53,507 bases of DNA from Planctomycetia bacterium (GTDB taxonomy: Bacteria; Planctomycetota; Phycisphaerae; Phycisphaerales; SM1A02). Position 1 is the stretch's first letter. Every line of letters begins with the position of its first letter. Location of the stretch: NCBI GenBank assembly GCA_005790605.1, contig SXUI01000054.1:1-53507 (forward strand). The letters run 5' to 3'. Position numbers and translations under genes: made by a program. The notes below the pieces were generated by a model that was not told where the DNA came from, ran no database searches, and worked only from the letters and a program-made list of their open reading frames with translations. This document shows positions 18,413 through 26,917 of the stretch, piece by piece.

Positions 18413-18466
18413 TTCCGCATTATGCCAACAATTCCGATGCAATCGCTCCCGCAAATCTCGCAAAAA

Positions 18467-18880
18467 TCAGCGCGTCGGCGGAGGTACTCGCGTTCTCGCG
18501 CGGACCGCTGACGCAGCTTGGCTCAGTGCTTCCGCTGCCAAACCAAGTGCGCCTGCTTCGGTCGGTCGTCCATCGACGCGAAGAATCGGCTCGACCGTTC
18601 TATCGATGGGCCATTCCACCCGTACGACGCTGAGCGCCTCGATCATCGCGCGTCGGGCATGAGGATCGCCTCCATCGAGAAGTTCCTCCGCGCCTAGTGG
18701 AAACCCTCCCGATTGCGCCGAGTACTGCACGACCGCATCAGTCAGCAGGCGCAAGCGAGCTGTCGTGAACCTCGCATCCTTACGCACGCCGCTGACGACG
18801 CTCCATGCAAAGATCGTAGTACCGATGGCCGCGAGAACAAAGCAGATGAGAATGATGTGGACGAGGCGCTTGCCTTGCAT
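18467..18880 (-). CDS. Small membrane-anchored protein, possibly pseudopilin-like
   Basis: A 137-residue protein with one N-terminal hydrophobic helix (about residues 6-31) and a short basic start, then a soluble part. TARLRLLTDAVVQYSAQSGGFPLGAEELLDG resembles the region after the helix in type II secretion GspG-type pseudopilins (helix, Y..G.FP, then L), but no prepilin cleavage site is visible, so this is a weak inference. The frame is open to 19126; the ATG at 18880 was chosen because the upstream part is Cys/Arg-rich and overlaps the divergent sialidase gene. It lies 54 bp upstream of thyX. Confidence 0.6.
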   Translation of the reverse strand: MQGKRLVHIILICFVLAAIGTTIFAWSVVSGVRKDARFTTARLRLLTDAVVQYSAQSGGFPLGAEELLDGGDPHARRAMIEALSVVRVEWPIDRTVEPILRVDGRPTEAGALGLAAEALSQAASAVRARTRVPPPTR

Positions 18881-19119
18881 CGTGCAAGCGTAACACTCGA
18901 TTGACGCGAATCGCAGCCGGCGAGGCGTTTGCATCGATTCCGCGCTCCGCGACAAGCTCGAGCATGAACGAGCCCCGCAGTTTGCATGGCCCCTGCACCA
19001 GATGGAATCGCGAGGCGCGTTCAATTGCGCGCCGCGAGTTCTCTCTGCGTCGAGAAAAACCATCCGATCGATGGTGATAATGCACTTGCACGAAGACCGA
19101 AGCGTGTCATGTTTCGCGC

Positions 19120-21225
19120 ATGTCACGCGCTGATCGCTCCGACGGAAATGCAGGCACTCGCGCTTTCAAGTCCTCGCTGATCACGAGCGCGCTTGTCGCC
19201 GCGATCACTTCGACGGGATTCGGGGACATTGTGCTACCTGATGGCACACCCGACCCAGCGTTCACCAATCTCTATGCATGGTGGCGCGCCGATGTTGGTG
19301 TAAACGCGCAAGCGGGCGCGCCAGCCGATGGCACAACCGTCACACGATGGGAAGACTCCTCGATTCGCAATCACGACCTCGCGCGAGTCTCCGCCACACT
19401 CACGCAGCGACCAACCTTTCGAGCGTCCGTCGCAAACGGTGCGCCTGGCGTTGAGTTCGACGGGAACGACTACCTCTGGTCTGCGAACACCGCTGCAGAA
19501 TTCAGCGTGATCTCGACGGCGCGCACAGTGATCTGCGTCGCGCGACCGACGTCGGCCAACGGTGGTTACATCTTCGACAGCTCCTCGAGCGCTGGTCGCA
19601 CCGCGCTCTTGACTGGTGAACTTGCAACGCCCGCACAATGGGTTCTCTATCCAGGCGCGACACCCACCACACTCGGAGGCGCGGTCTTTGAGAGTGGCGT
19701 GTCACTCATTTCCTGCACGGTTTCTGCCGGTGCGCAGACTCTTCATGTGAACGGCGCGCTCGTAGGCACCGGAACCATCGCGATGCAAAACATGTCGGGC
19801 GCGATGCTCGGCAGTCGTTACAACTTGGCGAATCCACTGACTGGCTCGATCAGCGAGGTCCTCATCTTCGACAAGGCACTCTCGGACGCTGAACGGCTCT
19901 CCATCGAAACCTACATCGCGCAGAAGTATGTGATCGACACGCCACCGCCGCCGCTGCCGATGGTCGATGTGTTTGTGAGTGGGCAAGAGGGCTACAACAC
20001 CTACCGCATTCCCGCCATCATGCAACTTGAGTCAGGTCGGTTGCTCGCCTTTGCAGAAGGCCGCGGCTCTGGCGCCGACAACGGAATCAATGACATCGTG
20101 ATGAAGTCAAGCGACGATTTGGGTACGACTTGGAGTCCGCTCGCACTCGTCGACGATCAGCCTGGGCGTTCGCTCAACAACCCATGCGTCGTTGAAGTTC
20201 GCACGGGCATCCACGCCGGTCGCGCGATTGCGATGTATCAGTCTTACCCGACGGGTTGCGGTGAGAGTTGCGTCGTGCCTGGAAACAAGGGGACAAACAT
20301 CTGCCGGACCTTTGTGAAGTTCTCAGATGATGGAGGTGCGACTTGGAGTTCTGCCGTTGATGTGACCGCGTCCGTCAAACGACCAACCATCGTCACAAGT
20401 GTCGCAAGTGGCCCCGGCATCGGGATCCAACTTCGTCACGGGAAGCATGCAGGTCGAATCATCATGCCGTTCAACCAAGGACCCTACGGCGTCTGGGCTT
20501 GCTACGCCGTTTACTCCGATGATGGTGGCGACACATGGCAGTACGGCGAGGTCGCAGCAAATGGAAGTGCAGGTACCGGAAACGAAGTGCAAATGGTCGA
20601 GCGCGCCGACGGCTCACTCATGCTGAACTCTCGACAGTTCAGCGGCGGCGGCTGGCGCAAGACGGCAATCTCGACGGACGCCGGACTCACATGGAGCGCA
20701 CTCGCAAACGATGACGAGCTGCCAGATCCGTCATGCATGGCCGGATTGATTGCATTGACCGATCCACTCGACGGATTCGCGCAGTCGCGCCTCATCTTCT
20801 GTGGCCCCAACGCGACCGCGCGCACCAACGGCTTCGCGTGGCTCTCCTACGACGGCGGCCTCACTTGGCCGCGCAAAGCGCGTGTGTACATCGGAGCATT
20901 TGCGTACAGCCTGCCAGTACCACTTGATTGCGATCGATTCGGAGTCTTCTTCGAGAAAGATGGGTACACGCGCATCTCCCTTGCGCTCATTGACTTCACT
21001 GACTTCACCGCAGGCACCGATGATTTTTCGAACGAGGGGAGTTGCGTGATCGCTCCGCCATGCACGGGCGACCTGAACGGCGACAGCAATGTCGACGCTG
21101 CTGACCTTGCTGGCATGCTCGGTTCATGGGGCCTTGCCTCAGGCGCCGCCGACCTCAATGGCGATGGAATCGTGGACGCTGCAGATCTCGCAGCACTCTT
21201 GGATGCTTGGGGTCCCTGCTTCTGA
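19120..21225 (+). CDS. Secreted LamG-sialidase (GH33-like) protein with dockerin-like C-terminus
   Basis: A 701-residue exported protein. A signal peptide (about residues 18-36) is followed by a LamG/concanavalin-like domain (about 45-265, with FDGNDYLWS and ISEVLIFDKALS), then a six-blade sialidase. The FRIP-type motif YRIPAI is near residue 294, and five Asp boxes lie near 330, 401, 465, 517 and 575 (SDDGGATW type). Two dockerin-like repeats end the protein (DLNGDSNVDAADLA and DLNGDGIVDAADLA, near 650 and 677), a calcium-binding tail common in Phycisphaerae exported proteins. It probably removes terminal sialic acid or a related sugar from glycans. No sialic acid uptake genes are nearby. 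Confidence 0.85.
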   Translation: MSRADRSDGNAGTRAFKSSLITSALVAAITSTGFGDIVLPDGTPDPAFTNLYAWWRADVGVNAQAGAPADGTTVTRWEDSSIRNHDLARVSATLTQRPTFRASVANGAPGVEFDGNDYLWSANTAAEFSVISTARTVICVARPTSANGGYIFDSSSSAGRTALLTGELATPAQWVLYPGATPTTLGGAVFESGVSLISCTVSAGAQTLHVNGALVGTGTIAMQNMSGAMLGSRYNLANPLTGSISEVLIFDKALSDAERLSIETYIAQKYVIDTPPPPLPMVDVFVSGQEGYNTYRIPAIMQLESGRLLAFAEGRGSGADNGINDIVMKSSDDLGTTWSPLALVDDQPGRSLNNPCVVEVRTGIHAGRAIAMYQSYPTGCGESCVVPGNKGTNICRTFVKFSDDGGATWSSAVDVTASVKRPTIVTSVASGPGIGIQLRHGKHAGRIIMPFNQGPYGVWACYAVYSDDGGDTWQYGEVAANGSAGTGNEVQMVERADGSLMLNSRQFSGGGWRKTAISTDAGLTWSALANDDELPDPSCMAGLIALTDPLDGFAQSRLIFCGPNATARTNGFAWLSYDGGLTWPRKARVYIGAFAYSLPVPLDCDRFGVFFEKDGYTRISLALIDFTDFTAGTDDFSNEGSCVIAPPCTGDLNGDSNVDAADLAGMLGSWGLASGAADLNGDGIVDAADLAALLDAWGPCF

Positions 21226-21308
21226 CGCGACGGGAACGCGCGATCACGATTTTCAAGGTCTATCCGCTCGCCACCCGTGCGGAGCGTGAACGCATCTCGC
21301 ACTGATCC

Positions 21309-22172
21309 TCACATCCGCATGCCGTCGAATGTAATGCGCTTCTTCTTTCGATGAGGATCGGGCTCTGGCACGGCAGACAGAAGTGCCTGCGTATACGCCT
21401 GTTGAGGTCGCTCGATCACTTCGGCGCGCGAACCCTCTTCCACGATCTTGCCGTTATACATGACAGCGATTCGATCACAGATGTGATGGATGACTGCCAT
21501 GTCGTGTGAAATGAAAAGGTAGGAGAGCCCAAACTCTGACTGGAGATCCTTCAAGAGGTTCAGAATCTGCGACTGAATCGAGACATCAAGGGCGCTCGTC
21601 GGCTCGTCGCACACGATCAACTTCGGGTTCAGTGAAAGCGCGCGTGCGATACCGATGCGTTGCCGCTGTCCACCGGAAAACTCATGTGGATAGCGGTCCG
21701 CCGCTTGTTTCCAGAGACCGCACTTCACGAGCAACTCCTCGACTCGCGCACGCGTCTCCTCGCTCGACTTTGTCAGCCCATGCACCTCGAGCGGCTCGCC
21801 GATGATGCTTCCGACGCGCATGCGAGGATTGAGACTTCCACCGGGATCCTGAAAAATAATCTGCATCTGACGACGCAACGCACGCAGCTGCGTTGCCGTC
21901 GCATCAAAGACCGAGTTCCCTTCAAATCGAACTTCGCCTCCAGTCGCGCGAATCAGACGCAAGATCGTGCGTCCGACTGTGGTCTTCCCACATCCGGACT
22001 CTCCTACCAATCCAAGCGTCTCACCCTTCGCGATCGTAAAACTCACATCATCGACGGCCTTGAAGTGACCGACCGTTCGCTGGAGGAGACCCTTGCGAAT
22101 GGGAAACCAAGTGCGGAGGTTTTTCACCTCGAGAAGCGCGGGAGCATGAGTGTCAGAGAGCACGCTCGGCAC
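21309..22172 (-). CDS. Oligopeptide-type ABC transporter ATP-binding protein (OppF/DppF-like)
   Basis: A 287-residue ATPase subunit. Walker A is GESGCGKTT, the signature is [10 protein letters not shown], and Walker B is [13 protein letters not shown]. The C-terminal tail [18 protein letters not shown], with the ending of OppF/DppF that contacts the partner protein, identifies the peptide/nickel subfamily. The start is a GTG with only a distant GGGAG; a second in-frame GTG lies 9 bp downstream. No permease, substrate-binding protein or OppD partner is seen, so it must work with subunits encoded elsewhere or be a remnant. It follows the HtrA-like gene by 51 bp. Confidence 0.88.
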   Translation of the reverse strand: MPSVLSDTHAPALLEVKNLRTWFPIRKGLLQRTVGHFKAVDDVSFTIAKGETLGLVGESGCGKTTVGRTILRLIRATGGEVRFEGNSVFDATATQLRALRRQMQIIFQDPGGSLNPRMRVGSIIGEPLEVHGLTKSSEETRARVEELLVKCGLWKQAADRYPHEFSGGQRQRIGIARALSLNPKLIVCDEPTSALDVSIQSQILNLLKDLQSEFGLSYLFISHDMAVIHHICDRIAVMYNGKIVEEGSRAEVIERPQQAYTQALLSAVPEPDPHRKKKRITFDGMRM

Positions 22173-22223
22173 TCTATCTCATCGCTCCCAAAGTCAACAG
22201 GAAAATCCGATGGATTACATCCG

Positions 22224-23714
22224 TCAATAAAGGCGAACCGCAATCTGGATCGTACGGCCATCGGCAAGTTGACAGGTCAGCGGGACTTCGCGAGGCAGCG
22301 CGCCCTGCGGGCCAGCGGCGCGAAGCACACGCGCGTACAACTCGTCGATGGTCTGAATGGGCTGCCCCATGATGCCGATGATCGTGTCACCCTCGTCGAG
22401 AAGTTGATCAACATCGGATCCTTCTCGCACCGACTCGATCAGTACGCCGGGGTGATGCGTCGCTTCAAGACGCGCAGCGGAAGCCACATTACTCGTCACC
22501 AAACTCTCGAAGCCCGCGCGACGGAGCGCTGCGAGCAACGCCGGCGACGCGCGCAAGGCGGGATCAAGTTCACTCAGCGTCGCGCTCATCGTGAGTTCCT
22601 CGAGCGCGTTCGTCTCGACATTGGGTCGGACAACAGAGAAATTCACTGAAGAGCCGGGGCGCATTGAACTAATGAGCGCAGGAATCTGTCCGTCCTCTGT
22701 GATCCGTTTTCCGTCGAGGCTCACGATGACATCACCGATACGAAGGCCTGCGTTCGCTGCGGGCGAGCCCTCACTGACAAAGCTCACAACCGCGCCATCG
22801 CCGTTGTATGCGTTCGCGAGCACGCGCATCGCCGGATTATCGAGGCGCACACCCGAACGGATCATCGCGATCGGTGCGACGCTTACGCCGAGATAGCCCT
22901 TTTTCACTTCGCCAAGCTCGATGATCTGCGAGACCACGGAATCGATCATGGAAATCGGAATCGCGAGTCCGATGCCCGCGAATTGTCCCTGGCCAACAGA
23001 GTTCCCGCGCCCAGTGGCGATTGCGGTGTTCATGCCGATTACGCGTCCACGAATGTCGGTGAGCGGACCGCCGGAATTCCCAGGATTGATCTCCGCATCG
23101 GTCTGAATGAAGTTCTCGTAATCGATGTCTGCAAGACCCGCGCTACGACCGAGTCCGCTCACGATGCCTCGCGACATCGAGAAACGAAAGTCAAAGGGAG
23201 AGCCGAACGCAAACACTTGGTCGCCCTGCCGCACAGCATCACTGTCGCCTCGGAGTGATGCGTGAAGTCGACCCGGCGCAACGGCGAGGACCGCGATATC
23301 GGTATGCAGATCAAGACCAACCAGCGTTGCGCTGCGCATTTCGCCGTCGTGCAGTTGAATCTGAATCCGATCCGCGCCATCCACAACATGTGCGTTGGTG
23401 ACGACATGTCCATCTTCATCCCAAATCCATCCGCTTCCACTTGAGGCGTAGGACTCCGTGAAGCGCCTCCGTTGCATGGTGGTCTCGGTGCTGACATGCA
23501 CGACCGATGGCTCGACGAGCGTTGCGATGTCGCGCTGCGCTTGATTGATCTGCGCAAGCACATCCGTCTGATCCAACCGTTGTGATGCCGCTTGCACAAG
23601 CGAGCGCGTTTCCGCCTCAGCGCTGTTGCGGATCACCGCAGGCGCAGCGACGAGCACCGCACCGACCGCGGAGAGGACGACAAGGGCAGGACCATAGGTA
23701 GTGATTGCTCTCAT
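22224..23714 (-). CDS. HtrA/DegP-like trypsin-type serine protease with PDZ domains
   Basis: A 496-residue envelope protease. An N-terminal hydrophobic segment (about residues 7-25) acts as signal or anchor. The catalytic triad is visible as His in TNAHVV, Asp in LHTDIAVL and Ser in INPGNSGGPL, with GIGLAIPISM closing the protease domain. Two PDZ-like regions follow, the first around GYLGVSV to GLRIGDVIVSLDG, the second around HPGVLIESVREGSDVDQLLDEGDTI. HtrA proteins degrade misfolded envelope proteins. The frame is open to a TTG at 23732; the ATG at 23714 with GAGGA upstream was chosen. Confidence 0.9.
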   Translation of the reverse strand: MRAITTYGPALVVLSAVGAVLVAAPAVIRNSAEAETRSLVQAASQRLDQTDVLAQINQAQRDIATLVEPSVVHVSTETTMQRRRFTESYASSGSGWIWDEDGHVVTNAHVVDGADRIQIQLHDGEMRSATLVGLDLHTDIAVLAVAPGRLHASLRGDSDAVRQGDQVFAFGSPFDFRFSMSRGIVSGLGRSAGLADIDYENFIQTDAEINPGNSGGPLTDIRGRVIGMNTAIATGRGNSVGQGQFAGIGLAIPISMIDSVVSQIIELGEVKKGYLGVSVAPIAMIRSGVRLDNPAMRVLANAYNGDGAVVSFVSEGSPAANAGLRIGDVIVSLDGKRITEDGQIPALISSMRPGSSVNFSVVRPNVETNALEELTMSATLSELDPALRASPALLAALRRAGFESLVTSNVASAARLEATHHPGVLIESVREGSDVDQLLDEGDTIIGIMGQPIQTIDELYARVLRAAGPQGALPREVPLTCQLADGRTIQIAVRLY

Positions 23715-23774
23715 GGAGATTTCCTCAAGCAATGATCAAACGGGCAGCCGCGCGTTCGGATGCGCGCACACGGT

Positions 23775-24701
23775 TCAATGCTGCATGCGCCGCCGAAACT
23801 CGACTGCTTCTTCTTCGCTCAGCGCGTAAGGATGTTCGCCCAACACGCCAGTCCGCACTCGTTCTCGCCACATTTTTGCCATTTCATCGAGCATCGCGCC
23901 CATTTGCACGAGCGGTAACGCGAAAGGTGGCTGGCGCGCCGTCAATCCGAGCAGATCCGAAGTCACGACAACTTGGCCATGGCAGGCCGCGCCAGCGCCA
24001 CAACCGATGACCGGGATCGTCGACCGGCGAACGATTTCCTCCGTGACCTCAACAGGCGTCGCCTCCACGAGCAGCATCGTCGCGCCCGCCTCGATCATGA
24101 CGCGCGCGTCCTCAACCAAGTCCACCGCACTCGCTGCGGTCTTTCCAGCTGCGTAGTACCCGCCCTGCACCTTCGCATGCTGCGGCCGCGAGCCAATGTG
24201 CGCAACAACCGGGATGCCTGCCCGTGACAGGCGCGTCACAAGCGGAGCAAAGGAGCGATCCACTTCGAGCTTGACGCAATCCGCCGTGCCTTCCGTCATG
24301 AATCGCCCAGCGTTGCGGACGCCTTCCGCATCCTCAACTTGATAACTCATGAATGGCATGTCCGCCATGACAAGGCATTTTGGAGCGCCGCGTTTCACGG
24401 CCGCGGTGAGCGTGATCAGAAAGTCAAGCGGCGCGTGAAGCGTGTTCGGAAAACCGAGAATCATCTCTGCGGCCGTATCCCCAACGAGCAACACGGGGAC
24501 GCCCGCTCGTTCGAGCCAGCGAGCGGAGGTCGCGTCGTAACAAGTGAGGCACGCAAACTTCAATCCTTCACGCGTCGCGCGTTGGAGCGCGCGGATACTG
24601 ACTGGCGCGATGGAAGAGTCTGGCCCGGACCACTTCGGCGGCGCATTGCAATCGTCACATTGCGGTACCGAAGTTTCGGGCGATTCTCGCGTGGGCTGCA
24701 T
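23775..24701 (-). CDS. panB: 3-methyl-2-oxobutanoate hydroxymethyltransferase PanB
   Basis: A 308-residue ketopantoate hydroxymethyltransferase, the first step of pantothenate synthesis. Matching parts are LTCYDATSARWLE, LVGDTAAEMILGF, VMADMPFMSYQ, CVKLEVD (metal/substrate region), AHIGSRPQH, VEATPVEV and VIGCGAGAACHGQVVV. About 35 residues precede the core, including CDDC and PPKWSG, which the usual PanB lacks; no alternative start codon is in reach. With coaD and the gene between them it forms a run of minus-strand genes with two CoA-pathway members. Confidence 0.92.
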   Translation of the reverse strand: MQPTRESPETSVPQCDDCNAPPKWSGPDSSIAPVSIRALQRATREGLKFACLTCYDATSARWLERAGVPVLLVGDTAAEMILGFPNTLHAPLDFLITLTAAVKRGAPKCLVMADMPFMSYQVEDAEGVRNAGRFMTEGTADCVKLEVDRSFAPLVTRLSRAGIPVVAHIGSRPQHAKVQGGYYAAGKTAASAVDLVEDARVMIEAGATMLLVEATPVEVTEEIVRRSTIPVIGCGAGAACHGQVVVTSDLLGLTARQPPFALPLVQMGAMLDEMAKMWRERVRTGVLGEHPYALSEEEAVEFRRRMQH

Positions 24702-24729
24702 GCGGAAATACTATTCGACACCGTGCGCG

Positions 24730-25416
24730 CTAGAACGGTCTGCGGGTCGGGTTCGGGAGCACATTATCTCTCCCACAGACGATCCAATCGGCAATCTCAG
24801 CCGCCTCCCCGAGCGACGCGCGCGCCATCTCAAGGTCGAAACATGGCGTGAGCACTTGCCCGCCTTCGAGATGCTCAAGTGTCGGAACCGCATCGCCCGC
24901 GATGAGCACGGTCGCGGTCCGTCCGGGGAGCAAGAGTCCCGACAACCCGGGTGACACGCCACAGAGCGGGAACAGATCAACGCCCTTCCCGAGCGCGTCT
25001 GGTGCCGCCTTGGTCCGCTCAAGGACCGCGATCTCGGGCGTGATGGCCGCGAGCAATTCTGTATCGCCCGCACCGCGAGCCTCATGGAATTTCGCGACAA
25101 GTTGTTGCCCGATCGCCTCGCGTTCTCGTTCGGCGATCAACCACTGCGCGCTCTCAAAGGAAGCGATCGCGCGTCGATGGATCGGGCTGAAGCAGGTCAA
25201 GAACACATGCGTGATCTGCTCTGGCTGAAGACCAGATCGTTCCGCAAGTTTGGGCAGGAGGATCTGCGCGGGAAGCGAGGGATCGACGAGGATGCGAGCA
25301 TCGCCGCTGAGAATGAGCGTCGTCGTTGCGTGCGCTGCGCGAACCGATCCTCGCTCATTCCAAAACGGATTCGCGGCGAGCGTGCCAATGGAGATAACAC
25401 GGAAACTTGCGGACAT
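24730..25416 (-). CDS. Degenerate metallo-beta-lactamase-fold protein
   Basis: A 228-residue protein that keeps the outline of the fold: an N-terminal beta strand region, TTTLILSGDARILVDPSL, ITHVFLTCFSPIH where LTHxHxDH is expected, and VLIAGDAVPTLEHL. Of the four HxHxDH ligands only the last His remains (Cys, Ser, Ile in the other places), and no later metal His is clear, while the Asp of GDAV persists. It is probably not a standard metallo-hydrolase. It lies 5 bp after coaD and 28 bp before panB, so it is almost certainly cotranscribed with CoA genes. Confidence 0.65.
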   Translation of the reverse strand: MSASFRVISIGTLAANPFWNERGSVRAAHATTTLILSGDARILVDPSLPAQILLPKLAERSGLQPEQITHVFLTCFSPIHRRAIASFESAQWLIAEREREAIGQQLVAKFHEARGAGDTELLAAITPEIAVLERTKAAPDALGKGVDLFPLCGVSPGLSGLLLPGRTATVLIAGDAVPTLEHLEGGQVLTPCFDLEMARASLGEAAEIADWIVCGRDNVLPNPTRRPF

Positions 25417-25421
25417 ACGAT

Positions 25422-25991
25422 TTACTCTGCAAGGCCATCGCGCGCGAGTCGGCTGATGGCGCTGTTCGGATCGCGACGCATCTTGGCGAGTGCCGCGACG
25501 ACCTGCGGCGGCACAAGCGTCGCAAGTGCATCGAGCGATCCACCAAGTGCCGCAATCTGCTTGATGAGGCTTGAACTCGTGTATGCGTAACTCTCACCTG
25601 TCACGATGAAGACCGTCTCGATCTCCGCAACCTGCCGATTGGTGATCGCGAGTTGACACTCGGCCGCAAGATCGGTGATGTTGCGGATGCCGCGGATGAT
25701 CGCGCTCGCGCCAACGCTGCGCGCGTAATCCACCGTCAATCCGGCGTAATGCTCGACGCGAATCGGCGCTCCATCTTTTTCCGACGCAAGAAGTTCGTTG
25801 ACAAGGAGCTTTGCGAGTTCAACCCGTTCCTCGAAGGTGAACATCGCCTCCTTGTTTGGATTTCGTCCGATCGCAAGCACGACTTCATCGAACAACTTTC
25901 GGCTGCGCCTGAGGATGTCAAGGTGACCGAAGGTGATCGGGTCAAACGATCCGGTGTAGATCCCGAGATGATGCGTGTGCGAACTCTTCAA
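25422..25991 (-). CDS. coaD: Phosphopantetheine adenylyltransferase CoaD
   Basis: A 189-residue nucleotidyltransferase that makes dephospho-CoA from 4'-phosphopantetheine and ATP. GIYTGSFDPITFGHLDI contains the TxGH-type active site, IRGIRNITDLAAECQLA is the substrate region and TGESYAYTSSSLIKQIA matches the ISST-type loop. The start codon is TTG at 25991, with no in-frame ATG near; GGAG lies 5 nt upstream and supports it. It is longer at the C-terminus than the ~160-residue E. coli enzyme. First of coaD, MBL-fold gene, panB. Confidence 0.94.
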   Translation of the reverse strand: MKSSHTHHLGIYTGSFDPITFGHLDILRRSRKLFDEVVLAIGRNPNKEAMFTFEERVELAKLLVNELLASEKDGAPIRVEHYAGLTVDYARSVGASAIIRGIRNITDLAAECQLAITNRQVAEIETVFIVTGESYAYTSSSLIKQIAALGGSLDALATLVPPQVVAALAKMRRDPNSAISRLARDGLAE

Positions 25992-26119
25992 GAGGGCTCC
26001 AACGGTTGAGGGCGCCCATCTTAGGGCTTGCGAAGGGTCTGAATCGATCTAGAACGCACAGGTGGAACACTCTCGCAACCCACTGTAATCACTTCACTTG
26101 CATGTGGCGTGTCTACATT

Positions 26120-26271
26120 CGATGTTCTCTTTGTCACGGGCGCGTCTGGGACTCCGCGTTCGTGATGGGTTTCGACCCTGGATCGGCCCTGCATCGGAAC
26201 GCCTCCCCGATCAGGGCCTTTGAGGAGAGACAGGCCTCGCGGCACGCAATTCCGCGAGGCCTGTCGTTTTT
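26120..26271 (+). ncRNA. Candidate structured small RNA (four consecutive hairpins ending in a terminator)
   Basis: In a 305-bp gap with no gene, four hairpins follow each other on the plus strand. H1 (26,134-26,165) is an 11-bp stem with two G-U pairs and a 10-nt loop. H2 (26,167-26,178) is GGGT-TTCG-ACCC. H3 (26,185-26,218) pairs GGCCCTG with CAGGGCC plus ATCGG with CCGAT. H4 (26,229-26,265) is a perfect 14-bp stem followed by GTTTTT. A TACATT at 26,114-26,119 could be a -10 box, but the -35 is poor. No known RNA family was recognised. The 5' end is uncertain. Confidence 0.5.
26229..26271 (+). terminator. Rho-independent terminator
   Basis: GACAGGCCTCGCGG pairs perfectly with CCGCGAGGCCTGTC across a 9-nt loop, followed by GTTTTT on the plus strand. 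The minus strand continues TCTCTCC, so the plus strand is the functional direction, although the stem could also stop the AhpD-like gene transcript. No plus-strand protein gene lies upstream. Confidence 0.8.
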
Positions 26272-26296
26272 CATCCACCCTCAAGCACAGAGATGT

Positions 26297-26836
26297 TTAG
26301 TCCGCTTGATCGTTGTCGATCGCGGGCGCCTCTGGGAAGTCAATCTCTGTCTCATGAACATGATTGAAGAGATTCGTGAATGTCATCAAGGTGATGCACG
26401 CGATCACTTCGATCGCAGCACGGTCGCCGTATCCAGCGCGTCGGAACTCTGAGAGTTCTTCGTCCGTGACGAAGCCATCGGACTCAAGAATGATTGCAGT
26501 GAAGTCGAGCAACGCCTGTTGCTTCTCGTCCCCGCCTTCGCCTGTGCGTGCGGCCATCGCGGCTTCCGCACTGAGACCAGCCTTCGCGCCGATCACGGTG
26601 TGTGCAGCAAGGCAGTAATCGCAATCGCGAATCTCGCTCACGAACAGCATGACGATTTCACGCTCGATTGCCGTCAGCGCGCCGCCTTCAGCGAGTCCCT
26701 TGCTGAACGCGAGATAGCCCTCAAAGAGTCGAGGGTGGGCGGCGAGACCCTTGAAGATGTTGATCGGCGCGCTCGCGAGCGTTTGGGCGACGATGCCCGT
26801 GGTGGACGATGGTTCAGCAACTTCGAGTCGGGGCAT
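26297..26836 (-). CDS. AhpD-like / carboxymuconolactone decarboxylase family protein
   Basis: A 179-residue all-helical protein. The active motif CDYCLAAH near residue 73 has the CxxC and the following His of AhpD-type peroxidase partners (proton relay for peroxide reduction), with IVMLFVSEIRDCDYC before it and a FTNLFNHVHETEID C-terminus typical of alkylhydroperoxidase-like family members. It may help remove peroxides; other subfamilies have unrelated roles. It is a single gene, 81 bp after the hotdog gene on the same strand. Confidence 0.8.
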   Translation of the reverse strand: MPRLEVAEPSSTTGIVAQTLASAPINIFKGLAAHPRLFEGYLAFSKGLAEGGALTAIEREIVMLFVSEIRDCDYCLAAHTVIGAKAGLSAEAAMAARTGEGGDEKQQALLDFTAIILESDGFVTDEELSEFRRAGYGDRAAIEVIACITLMTFTNLFNHVHETEIDFPEAPAIDNDQAD

Positions 26837-26917
26837 AGTGGATTCTCACAGTCATCAAGGAGTCACGGTGGGTTCAGGGAGAGAGGAAGCGGTCAAACTC
26901 AAGTTGCCCGCACGAGA

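Noticed and set aside
20323-20880. Repeated SDDGGxTW-coding segments as possible DNA repeats or CRISPR
   Set aside because: They are Asp boxes of the sialidase, spaced by protein structure and differing in DNA sequence; no direct repeat array is present.
26006-26452. Plus-strand open frame of 148 codons through the small RNA candidate
   Set aside because: No family similarity, runs through a terminator and into the opposite strand of a real gene.
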